A stretch of DNA of 64,000 nucleotides, taken from contig CM060837.1 of assembly GCA_030762175.1 (NCBI GenBank), positions 7,954,001-8,018,000 of the forward strand. Direction: 5' to 3'. This DNA comes from Metallyticus violacea (taxonomy: Eukaryota; Arthropoda; Insecta; Mantodea; Metallyticidae). Shown one piece after another: positions 46,949 through 57,316 of the stretch. The position numbers and the translations under genes were made by a program. Position 1 is the stretch's first letter. Every line of letters starts with the position of its first letter. The notes below the pieces were generated by a model. That model did not search any database, was not told the DNA's origin, and saw nothing but the letters and a program-made list of their open reading frames with translations.

Positions 46949-47095
46949 TCAAAATGTCTAAAATGATACACTATGGGTAACTTATTTACACACTTCACTT
47001 ACTATGTTTTTCCAAATTCCAATTTAGTGTATCATTTTAAATTATAATAACTTCACTGTAAACAGCTTCAAAATTATATACATAATCAAAATGTC
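46949..47095 (+). mobile_element. Hairpin element copy 3
   Basis: 15 bp perfect arms taaaatgatacacta / tagtgtatcatttta (46959-46973, 47025-47039) enclose a loop with the family core (cttcacttact). They are followed by the tail cttcactgtaaacagcttc (about 47051-47069). The unit is bounded by a 10 bp direct repeat tcaaaatgtc (46949-46958 and 47086-47095). Confidence 0.65.
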
Positions 47096-47469
47096 CATTT
47101 CATTTACTCTTTCTATAACAGAGTTTTCCATTTAATGATGTGATGATAAAGGTCTGAACAATTTCTACATTGCTACTTGAATGTTAGTGGTTTTATTTCT
47201 TCATCTGCATTTGCTTAATTTGAGAGAAAGAGTTTCTCTTTTTGCCATCATAAGCTTCATTGCAAGTTGCTCTGACATTACCGAAATGACCTGTATGAAC
47301 AAACTGAATCCAAGCTGATAGTTCATGCCACACACCACACAGCCCATGAATCACCACCTACTGATGTTTTGAGAACCAATATGGTGCAACTGCATCATTG
47401 CCAAACTTCACTCTCCTTAGGCACAATGATCTATGTTTGTGATAAATGCCATCACATTTTCTGCTTAAA

Positions 47470-48460
47470 AATTGAAAGAAAACAACAAAAGATATAATAA
47501 TAGAAATGTAATGCACAAAAAACATTCTTCTATGAGTCTTTTGCTATCCTCATCTACAATATCGCTGTCATCGTTGTCAGTTTAACTGCTACTATCATCT
47601 TTTAAGTTAATGATACTTTGTTCTAAAACGTTTAAGCCCATGCACGCTCTATGGTATTGTACTGGCAGTGATAAGGAGGAAGTCTTACAGCCTGATGCCA
47701 CATTTCATTGGCCAGTAGCTCAAGTTTATAAATTTTCTTACTGTGTTTGAAAGGCTACACTCTTTGTAAAAGCTTAGCTTTTATTTTCAATTGAGCAAAA
47801 AACAAAGCCTTTTTCTTCTAACTACTGAATTATATCGTCATTTCTGGAGGAAGTATTGGTAATTTTCTGTACATAAGCAGAGTGATATCGCCCATTGGCC
47901 AAAATATTATACTGCCTGCCTCCAGATAATTAAAAAATTGTTTTTAAGAACCATTTTTGGAATGAATAGGATGTCATTTCTCTACGATAATCATCTGTTT
48001 TCTTCAATTTAAATGTCCATTTGGTGTCTGAAATGAAACCTGTGTTAGCTGATCCTACATGGGAAACTTAAGTCTGTTTCCTTTCCCTAACAGCACTTTC
48101 AAACCCCCAGTCCTAGAGGAATGCTGCCAGACATACTTTGTGTGATTTTGGTTTCCCATGTTTCATCTATATATATAGATATAGGCAGAGTGTCACTTGA
48201 TTGTCTGATATCATGCATGATGTGCAAGAATTTCAGTCTTACCTCAACTATATCCCTTCGTTCCATTGGAAACTGATGCCCATTGTGGGTTTTCCTATAT
48301 CTAAATCCTAAACATTTCAGAACCCTGTTAGTAGAAGAAACAGAACCTGCATACCCTATCTTCGTTAACTTCTTCATTATGGGAAATTCCCCTTTGTCAC
48401 AGAATTCAAAAACACTGTGCCATACTACATATTTTTCAAAGTTTTCCAGGTTTCTCACTC
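47470..48460 (-). mobile_element. DDE transposase remnant (insect PPYHCQYN type)
   Basis: On the minus strand, read downward from 48458: an N-terminal helix region (MRNLENFEKYVVWHSVFEF), LKCLGFRYRKTHNGH, then a DDE first-aspartate region ISIYIDETWE. Near 47710-47630 is a MWHQAVRLPPYHCQYNTIE block, which is the hallmark motif. An acidic tail DNDDSDIVDEDSKRL lies near 47590-47535. The region between about 48100 and 47720 is decayed. It lies antisense in intron 4. The same transposase type occurs at 20398-20835. Confidence 0.75.
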
Positions 48461-48658
48461 TGTTAGGAATATGTATATGCTTTCTGGGCGATACAAACTA
48501 TTTTCCTGTGTCCTTTAACTTTTCTTCACATACTGAAAAGTTGATATACTAATTGAAATATATTGTGTTCTTAGGCATCTTGTACAACAGTAATTTTTTT
48601 AATTAATGTATTGACAATAAATTCTAATTGTGTTATGTGTGATGGTTTTTATTTACAG

Positions 48659-48700
48659 GGTCAAAGGGTATAAGCCCAGCAGCATTCTATAAAAAAAACA
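48659..48700 (+). CDS. Gene X exon 5 (micro-exon; gene continues or 3' end unknown)
   Basis: 42 bases between ggtttttatttacag and gtaagtagc. It encodes GSKGISPAAFYKKN plus one base, phase 1 in and out, open in the frame of exon 4. A good acceptor at 53701 would give only two more residues before a stop (aa-gaa-taa) in this phase. That is either the true end or chance. Other 3' exons are not identified, so the C-terminus is unresolved. Confidence 0.5.
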
Positions 48701-49119
48701 GTAAGTAGCTGACATTATTCTTTAACCTGTATCAATGTGTTTTGAAGAACTAAAGGGATATTAATGTTTTAATAGGAAAGTTGTAATTTATTATAAGCTA
48801 CTGCAAGGATGAAAAGTGAACAGTTGAGGATTTTAATTTAGATTTTAATCATGGTAAAAAAATAGACAAAAATGATAGCAATTTGTAATTTTCATCCATT
48901 AATAAATCAGCCTACAAGAGTTACTCCAAAATAAAAGAGATTGTTGATAAATTAAAATAAATTTCATAAATTAAAAAAACACCTGAATGCATTACAGATT
49001 TATATGATACTGCATTATCATATAACTGTGATTTTATTTTATATTGCATGCTGGCTTACTGAAATATAAAATGTAATTCATTTTCTCAGTAGGTCATATT
49101 TTTTTGCTTATCAAAATAT
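48701..49119. other. AT-rich intron-like DNA, nothing recognised
   Basis: No repeat, exon or structure was seen. Confidence 0.4.
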
Positions 49120-49335
49120 AGAATTATTTGATTTAATTTTATGTCATCTAAACACTCTTAATGCTTCACTTACTTGGTAAGAAAAGAAAGTAATCCAAAT
49201 AGAAAAAACAAAACATTACACAAAATTGACACAAGTAAGTGAAGCATTAAGAGTGTTTAGATGACATAAAATTAAATCAAATGATTAGCTTCACTGTGTT
49301 TAGTTCCATATATAATTTTTAAAAAGAATTATTTG
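49120..49335 (+). mobile_element. Hairpin element copy 4, perfect 50 bp arms
   Basis: Arms 49126-49175 and 49233-49282 are exact reverse complements, with the family core aacactcttaatgcttcact inside and a 57 base loop. The tail gcttcactgtgtttagttcc is at 49288-49307. An 11 bp direct repeat agaattatttg lies at 49120-49130 and 49325-49335. Confidence 0.8.
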
Positions 49336-50309
49336 TTTGCTTTCTGAAGTCCACCCCTACCTTTGGAGCTCATTAAGTTTTGTTCATGAAGGCCCCTTTC
49401 TGCAATAAGAGTAGAGTACAAATATGTGCTGCATTCAATTTGTTTTTGAATTTATGAAAGCTTGGTCAATAATTTCTATTTATTTTAGTGCAACTCTTAT
49501 AGGCTTGTTTATTAATAGATGTAAATTGTGAATTATTAATAATTCATTAAAATTCTCTCATATATTTTTACCATAGTAAACTCCAAATTAAAACCCCTGA
49601 CTGTTTAAATATTTTATCTGAAGTAATATCACAAGAGGGTGTGAGATTGCTAATAAACTGTGAATGAATTTATTTGGAAAGCTCAGACCCTTGAGTGATA
49701 TTTATTAGGACTATTTCATAATAAAATAAGAATTTAAATTTAATTTCCATAAACTTTGCTTACAATATTGTAATAATTATGGATACCCTTTTGTATTATG
49801 GATACCCTTTTCAAGCCATCTAGTAACAAGACAAATCTCAATTGTCAGTAATGCGAATAGAGAAGAGCCAAATAGATTTTGAGACTGTTTTATGAATAGA
49901 ATAAGAATAAAAGAAATATATATTTGAAATTCATTGACGGATTATTAACAATTGTATAAAATGTTATACTTACTTACAAATATCTACCTATTCAGAATCC
50001 GTGGGAATGAAATAGACAAAATTTGACTATTACAGTCACTACTATTAGATTTGCTAATACCAGCTGAGGAAAACAAAATAGAGAAAACATTTTACCATTT
50101 TGAACAAGTGTTTATTAAGGTTTAAAGTTGCTAAGGTAGATATTGTTACATCATTTATAAAATGATTTCAGACTGTTTGGCAAAATAGGCAAAAATAATT
50201 GCTTGAGTGAATATGCATTTATTTAAATTTACAATATTACTGAAAATACAGAAAAGTGGTCAGTGATGCATGCTCAGGAATTATATGGTGGAGGTGTAGA
50301 GTTGGCTAC
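49336..50309. other. AT-rich DNA, nothing recognised
   Basis: Only a short local tandem repeat near 49782-49812 (tggatacccttttgtattat) was noticed. Confidence 0.4.
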
Positions 50310-50629
50310 ACTGACCACGTGTCAGTTCTGGTGGTATAGTGGTAATCATACTTGCCCTCTAAACCCAAGGTCGCGGGTTCAAACCTGGCCAGGATCGATG
50401 GATTTTTTCGGGCGTAAAAATCCTAAGTATGGCATACTTTGGAAGGGAAGTAAAGCCATGGGTGCCGTGTCATACATTTATGATACAAAAAGAACCTCAA
50501 GCCTGAAAGAAGAGGCCTCTGAGCAAAATTTGTCAGCCATTTCATGCCCTGAATAGAATGGGAGGCTGATGACCTGTGATGTTAAAGAGCGTCCATAAAT
50601 AAATCAAATAAAAAAAATATACTGACCAC
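50310..50629 (+). mobile_element. SINE1 copy with target-site duplication
   Basis: The complete head has an A box (tggtatagtgg) and B box (gggttcaaacc). The body is as in the other copies. The 3' stem-loop has a mutated left arm (ggaggc) against gcgtcc, and the tail is A-rich. The direct repeat actgaccac at 50310-50318 and 50621-50629 is the target-site duplication, as expected for LINE-mobilised SINEs. Confidence 0.88.
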
Positions 50630-51487
50630 AAGACTAATGGACATCGTGAGATAAAACAGATTATATATTTTTTTTTGATAACTTCAAAAAATTGGTGATG
50701 GTCAAAATTCAAAATTTTGTTTCATTTCATTGGTTGATTTAAAGATGACATCACATATAAGTGAAAGTGAAATAGTTCTTATTTTAATATCTTAAAATAA
50801 ATTGCAATTTTTCTGTTAATATCCCTTTAGATGACCTGTATATACATATAATAATTGTCAATTTAAGTATATTTATAATTCAAGCTACAAAAGTTGTTTA
50901 CCTTTAAAATATTCAAACTTTCCTACATATTTTATTTTAAGTATTCTCTTAAACTAAAATACATGATTTGTCCTCTTTTTTCCTTACTATTTCTACAATA
51001 TTGTGCTGACATTTGAAGGCCTAGAAGTGTTACATATGTATTTTATTTACTTTCATCCAATGCTATATGAGACAAACAATATGAAATGATGTATTAAACA
51101 GAAGTTGTTGATAGTGAAGCAATATATTATTTGATAATAGCATTCGACAGTAGTAATACTACTTACTTAAGCTGAAGACAAACTAGAATTTATGCCTTAA
51201 ACAAAAGACAATTAAAACTTCTCAGAAACATGAATATATGGTCAATGTAATTAATCAATCCAAATTAACCTACACCAAGAAAAAAAAATGTTTTTAATTA
51301 AAGACAAGTTTATAAATATATATACAAGGTTTATAAATAAATAAACCTTGTAATAAAATGAGATAAACCAATAAATTCACCCACATACAACTTAGCAATT
51401 GTCTTTTGAAAACATTTCATATATCAAAATACAAAAGCCAAATTATAAAAAACTCATCAGATTAAATACAAAGAATCAAACATGCAA
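50630..51487. other. AT-rich DNA, nothing recognised
   Basis: A small local inverted repeat (acaaggtttataaataaataaaccttgt, about 51324-51351) is the only structure seen. Confidence 0.4.
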
Positions 51488-51650
51488 AACAGTAAATTAT
51501 AATTAATCTGTCTTCTAACATGCTCTATGCTTCACTTGAAACATAAGAGTGTGGCGAAGCATAAGAGTGTGTTAGACGACAGATTAATTATAATCATTTA
51601 CATTTATATTTAACAAGCTTCACTGTGTAAGTTCCAACAGAATTTTTTAA
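51488..51650 (+). mobile_element. Hairpin element copy 5
   Basis: Arms about 51493-51532 and 51556-51599 carry the core (taacacactcttatgcttc) with a few mismatches and a ~23 base loop. The tail gcttcactgtgtaagttcca follows at 51617-51636. No convincing flanking direct repeat was found, perhaps through decay. Confidence 0.7.
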
Positions 51651-51689
51651 AAATGTCTTATTTTTCGAAAGTTCTTTTATGAATTAGAA

Positions 51690-52630
51690 AATAGTAGCTT
51701 CTTTTTACATGGTCTGCTTGTTTCCTAGCATCTCTACAGAAATACTGCTGATTATTGCAAAGAAATGGCTAACCATTTTAAACCTATATGGAGAAGTGAT
51801 AGAACAAAAAATTTCATTAATCAATCCTACTTCACATTCATAGGCAATGTCTACATCAAAAGAATGCTCTGGTAATTGAAAATTCACTCTCACTGTTCTT
51901 GGCAGATATGTACATGAGTTTCCTAGAAACAAAATTAGTTGATTCTTTTCCATATATAAATACAAATGTTGGTATCATTATGTAGATGATGTTTTTGCAA
52001 TAGTAAATGAAAAATGGAAAGAGGATGCAATAAAATTACTCAACTTACAAGAAATACCTTTAAGTTCAGAATGGAAGTGGGAAACAAAGTATTTTTCCCT
52101 TTCTGGTTATAAAAATCATAGATGGTGGCATATATTGGAATTTGGTGTAAGCAGATAAGATACCTACACAAATGATTAAAAAAAAAATTACATTAACTTC
52201 AAAAAACAGATACATTAATCAACAGCCTCAAATTGAGATTATTAAACCTACCATTAGGCAAGACAGAATACACACCTGAATATCAAAAAGTCATAGATAT
52301 GGTGCAGAAGAATGGCTACACAATAGATCTGGTCAATCAGAAAATTAGAAAAACAAAAAACAAATAAAAGATATAGCTACATAAGGATATATAAAGGATA
52401 GCATATGCAAATTCACATTACATCCATGGGCATACCAAATTCCAGAAGATATTTCAAGATGTGAATATTACTTAGACTCCAGTGAACAAATAAATAATAA
52501 ACGAATTTAAAGTTAAAAAAAAACACCTAAAAACCAATATAAAAGAAAATTCTGCCAGTAATTTATGAAAACAGTTGGAAAGACTGCAATATGAAATATA
52601 TCGGCAAAATGAAAGGAACCATTAACCTAC
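51690..52630 (+). mobile_element. Penelope-like element remnant (RT plus GIY-YIG-like piece)
   Basis: The plus strand reads CLFPSISTEILLIIAKKWL, like the RT block before the catalytic site. Then comes CWYHYVDDVFAIVNEKWKED, with the YVDD catalytic motif and a following DVFAIV characteristic of Penelope-like RTs. QKVIDMVQKNGYTIDLVNQK fits the conserved region near the RT end. About 250 bp later, VIYENSWKDCNMKYIGKMKG resembles a GIY-YIG endonuclease core ("giY...C.dC...YIGkT.g"). A stop and frame breaks show it is inactive. Confidence 0.7.
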
Positions 52631-52639
52631 AGTAATTTA

Positions 52640-54030
52640 TTTTTAAAATGTCTTCTACTTTCTGGCATACTATAAAAATAGTTAAATTTAATCTTTTATA
52701 ACTAATTCAGGCTTTGTCAATATTGAACATTCTTCTCTTAAATTCTGTATGTTCATTTTTTTTTTTAAAATTCTCCTTCAAATTTAATTAACATGATTTA
52801 ATCACTTCCACTCATCTTCCGCTTAATTCTCTTTTCTATTTTCTTTTAAATGCACTGTATCTTAAGTAATGCCTTCTAACATTCAACAACACCTTTCACC
52901 CATCCTGGATTTAATTCCATATTGAAAATAATTCACGGCAATGTTAACATTAGAGATTGATAACATTCTTATTTTTCCTATTTGTAATTTGTATAACACA
53001 AAGATATATCCTCACTCTTTCAAAGCAGGAGCAAGTCTTACATGCCATTCTCCTCTCATATAGCACAAGCAATTCCTTCAAGTGCTAGTAACAGAAGCTT
53101 GTATTTGTTGTAGTTCTGTGCACTTGCATGCACTGTAGCCTTAAGTGGCCAGTTTTCAATATCATTAAATTCCTGTTTCTGTTAATGATTTAGATATATC
53201 CTGCTATAAAACTCTTTTGCATTTTTTAAAACAAAGATTAAGATAAAAAATATTGCATAACTAACCTAAATGGATGACTATAACTTATATGTGTCAGTTT
53301 GTTGTAATGTGATGTTTTATAACTTTTCTCTGCCCTTCCCCCACAAAAATGTATAATTTTCCCATGTTTATTTTAATATAATATTAGCAGCTTGTACAAC
53401 AGCAGTGCCTTTTAAATATGTGGCCATCTGTATCAGAAAAGGCAATAATATGTTATATCCTGAACTTAGGTATTAATTTTTTACACTAAACTCCACTTAC
53501 CATCGTTTCCAGTAACTGCAGTTCAGTGAGCAACTGAAGATGGGAAAAATTCTTCCAAAATGCGTCTTATTTTTATGTAAGTAAGTGGAGTTTAGTGTTA
53601 AAAAATGAATACCTAAGTTTAGGATATATTACCACTACATTGTCAACAGCTTCCTAAGAACAATATTTAAATATGTTATATGTTTGATTTGTGTTTGCAG
53701 AAGAATAACAGAACCACAACAACACCACAACCAATGGAACAATTTATCAAACATATACAACAGCAGCAACATAACAGCAGCAGGAATAACAGCAGCTAAT
53801 GGCAACAGAAGCAACAATAGCAGCATAACAGCAACATCAGCAACCACAACAGCAACAGAAACAACAGCAGCTAATAGCAACAGAAGCAACAATAGCAGCA
53901 TAACAGCAACACAAGCAACCACAACAGCAGCAATAATAGCAGCTAATAGCAACAGAAGTAACAATAGCAGCATGACAGCAACAGAAACAGCAGTAATAAT
54001 GGCAAAATCAGCAGCAATACATTTATAATA
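52640..54030 (+). pseudogene. Degenerate duplicate of gene X intron 2 end plus Gln-rich exon
   Basis: 52640-53390 aligns with 41015-41880 in order: the ctactttctgscatacta start, aagtaatgccttctaacat, the ctttcaaagcaggagcaagt block and atatcattaaattcctgttt. At the place of the exon 3 acceptor is taatataatattag|cagcttg (53388). The matching exon is cut by hairpin element 6 and then continues as a CAA/CAG/AGC-rich repeat (53701-54020). In that repeat the best open frame gives NSNRSNNSSITAT repeats (114 codons, 53684-54028). In the exon 3 frame there is an early stop. The duplicate is therefore probably dead, though a coding role in another frame cannot be excluded. Confidence 0.6.
53447..53681 (+). 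mobile_element. Hairpin element copy 6
   Basis: Arms 53455-53500 and 53581-53627 are reverse complements over ~46 bp with three or so differences, and contain the core (acactaaactccacttac). The loop is ~80 bases. A 12 bp direct repeat aatatgttatat at 53447-53458 and 53670-53681 bounds the unit. The tail is decayed (ccactacattgtcaacagct). It interrupts the duplicated exon. Confidence 0.7.
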
Positions 54031-54550
54031 TATTACAAGTTCACACACTTCACTTACTTATACAAGATTAGGACATGTTTTGCAGATAATCATTCACATC
54101 ATCAGTTATTCATCTCCTTTGTTATTATTTTGATGATCTGGTTCATGCTGGTCCAATGTTGTGGCTACACAATGCTATTCTTCTAATACTCTATTGATGT
54201 TCCCTAAATTCAGGTTACGATCACTTAACTTTCATCTAAAAGCACTTTGAGGTAATGTACAATTTATCGCATTAGGTGAATGACTAATTCATTCACTTAA
54301 CTCTAACACTATTACTATTGTAAGTAAATTCTGCATTGTTTATAATATTTTTTAGACTATTTACACTATCAACTTGTGATATTTTATTTCTTCCAAGGCC
54401 TACTTTCCTTTTCTTGAATAATTTTTTAAATCTATCCAATTTTTAAAATTTGGCAACACATATGTTTCTAATTAATTACAAAATGCAAAAAAAATGTTTG
54501 AAAACAACGCTGGTAATTTATGGTTGCCAATATAGCCCATATTAAATTAA
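54031..54550. other. AT-rich DNA, nothing recognised
   Basis: A family-core-like cttcacttacttata occurs at about 54048 but no palindrome accompanies it. Confidence 0.35.
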
Positions 54551-57316
54551 GAGACTGAGCCAGCTCTTTCAAAAAGGTTCTTGCAGCAGTATATAGAATA
54601 TTGTTTTGTTTAACTCATTCACGTCTCCTTTAGTGGAATTATAGTAAGATATGATTTCTGGCTTTTTATTGAAGGAATCTTCACCCAGGCTCTGATACAT
54701 TGATGATATGACTAAAACTGTCTAGTTTACTTTTGGCACATGCATTAAGAAAGTGCTGCATTTTGTAAAGCCATACATATGAAATACAGGCTTATGTTTT
54801 TATGGCTGGAATGCATGTGGTATATCTCTTATTTTAGTATGACAATTATTATTATTTCTTTTTTTTCCCTTTCCTTTTATTTTCTTTCTTTCTTTCTTTT
54901 TCTTTTTCTTTTTCTTTCCTTTTTTTTTTTTTTATGCCCAAGAGATGTAAATGCCGGAGATGTTACGTCCTGTGGAAATCTTGGATTCTGTACAATTCTT
55001 TGCCTATGTTTTTGCATAAGAGATTGAGCCAGCTCTTTCAAAAAGGTTCTTGCAGCAGTATATAGAATATTGTTTTGTTTAACTCATTCACGTCTCCTTT
55101 AGTGGAATTATAGTAAGATTGATTTCTGGCTTTTTATTGAAGGAAACTACAGCTGGGCTCTAATACATTGATGATATGACTAGAACTGTCTAGTTTACTT
55201 TTGGCACATGCATTAAGAAAGTGCTGCATTTTGTAAAGCCATACATATGAAATACAGGCTTATGTTTTTATGGCTGGAATGCATGTGGTATATCTCTTAT
55301 TTTAGTATGACAATTATTATTATTTCTTTTTTTTCCCTTTCCTTTTATTTTCTTTCTTTCTTTCTTTTTCTTTTTCTTTTTCTTTCTTTTTTTTTATGCC
55401 CAAGAGATGTAAATGCCGGAGATGTTACATCCTGTGGAAATCTTGGATTCTGTACAATTCTTTGCCTATGTTTTTGCATAAGAGATTGAGCCAGCTCTTT
55501 CAAAAAGGTTCTTGCAGCAGTATATAGAATATTGTTTTGTTTAACTCATTCACGTCTCCTTTAGTGGAATTATAGTAAGATATGATTTCTGGCTTTTTAT
55601 TGAAGGAATCTTCACCCAGGCTCTGATACATTGATGATATGACTAAAACTGTCTAGTTTACTTTTGGCACATGCATTAAGAAAGTGCTGCATTTTGTAAA
55701 GCCATACATATGAAATACAGGCTTATGTTTTTATGGCTGGAATGCATGTGGTATATCTCTTATTTTAGTATGACAATTATTATTATTTCTTTTTTTTCCC
55801 TTTCCTTTTATTTTCTTTCTTTCTTTCTTTTTCTTTTTTTTTTTTTTATGCCCAAGAGATGTAAATGCCGGAGATGTTACGTCCTGTGGAAATCTTGGAT
55901 TCTGTACAATTCTTTGCCTATGTTTTTGCATAAGAGATTGAGCCAGCTCTTTCAAAAAGGTTCTTGCAGCAGTATATAGAATATTGTTTTGTTTAACTCA
56001 TTCACGTCTCCTTTAGTGGAATTATAGTAAGATTGATTTCTGGCTTTTTATTGAAGGAAACTACAGCTGGGCTCTAATACATTGATGATATGACTAGAAC
56101 TGTCTAGTTTACTTTTGGCACATGCATTAAGAAAGTGCTGCATTTTGTAAAGCCATACATATGAAATACAGGCTTATGTTTTTATGGCTGGAATGCATGT
56201 GGTATATCTCTTATTTTAGTATGACAATTATTATTATTTCTTTTTTTTCCCTTTCCTTTTATTTTCTTTCTTTCTTTCTTTTTCTTTCTTTTTTTTTATG
56301 CCCAAGAGATGTAAATGCCGGAGATGTTACATCCTGTGGAAATCTTGGATTCTGTACAATTCTTTGCCTATGTTTTTGCATAAGAGATTGAGCCAGCTCT
56401 TTCAAAAAGGTTCTTGCAGCAGTATATAGAATATTTTTTGTCAAGCTCATCCATTTCTGCTTTAGTGGAATTATAGTAAGATTGATTTCTGGCTTTTTAT
56501 TGAAGGAAACTACAGCTGGGCTCTAATACATTGATGATATGACTAGAACTGTCTAGTTTACTTTTGGCACATGCATTAAGAAAGTGCTGCATTTTGTAAA
56601 GCCATACATATGAAATACAGGCTTATGTTTTTATGGCTGGAATGCATGTGGTATATCTCTTATTTTAGTATGACAATTATTATTATTTCTTTTTTTTTCC
56701 TTTCCTTTCCTTTTCTTTCTTTCTTTCTTTTTCTTTTTCTTTTTTTTTTTTTTTTATGCCCAAGAGATGTAAATGCCGGAGATGTTACGTCCTGTGGAAA
56801 TCTTGGATTCTGTACAATTCTTTGCCTATGTTTTTGCATAAGAGATTGAGCCAGCTCTTTCAAAAAGGTTCTTGCAGCAGTATATAGAATATTGTTTTGT
56901 TTAACTCATTCACGTCTCCTTTAGTGGAATTATAGTAAGATTGATTTCTGGCTTTTTATTGAAGGAAACTACAGCTGGGCTCTAATACATTGATGATATG
57001 ACTAGAACTGTCTAGTTTACTTTTGGCACATGCATTAAGAAAGTGCTGCATTTTGTAAAGCCATACATATGAAATACAGGCTTATGCTTTTATGGCTGGA
57101 ATGCATGTGGAATATTTCTTATTTTAATATGTCAAAATATTATTATTATTATTATTATTGTTGTTGTTGTTGTTGTTTCTTTTTTCCTTTTCTTTCTTTC
57201 TTTTTCTTTCTTTTTTCTTTTTTTTTGTTTCTTTGTTTCTTTTTTTTTTGTTTCTTTCTTTGTTTCTTTGTTTTGTTTTTTTTTTTGTTTTGGCCCAAGA
57301 GATGTAAATGCCACAG
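54551..57316 (+). repeat. Six-unit tandem array, 450-469 bp units
   Basis: Unit starts (gagattgagccagctctttc) lie at about 54551, 55020, 55482, 55934, 56384 and 56842. Each unit contains the same ~330 bp sequence followed by a (CTTT)n/T-rich tract of variable length and atgcccaagagatgtaaatg. Units 1 and 3 share one set of variants (gaatcttcacccaggctctg, atgttacgtcc). Units 2 and 4 share another (gaaactacagctgggctcta, atgttacatcc). The repeated 75-84-codon frames (MKYRLMFLWLECMWYISY...) exist only because of the array. The last unit has diverged and runs directly into a LINE remnant. Confidence 0.92.

Larger units (their letters stand above)
46259..48658 (+). other. Gene X intron 4
   Basis: 2.4 kb. 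It holds hairpin element 3 (46949-47095) and a minus-strand DDE transposase remnant (47470-48460). If the intron is not spliced, the frame ends six codons later (MYSMYLI, stop at 46282-46284), giving an alternative C-terminus. Confidence 0.6.

Noticed and set aside
54779..56849. Repeated 76-82-codon plus-strand frames (MKYRLMFLWLECM...) that look like a small protein family
   Set aside because: They occur once per tandem unit and run through the (CTTT)n tract. The conservation is that of the DNA array, and frame length changes with the tract length.
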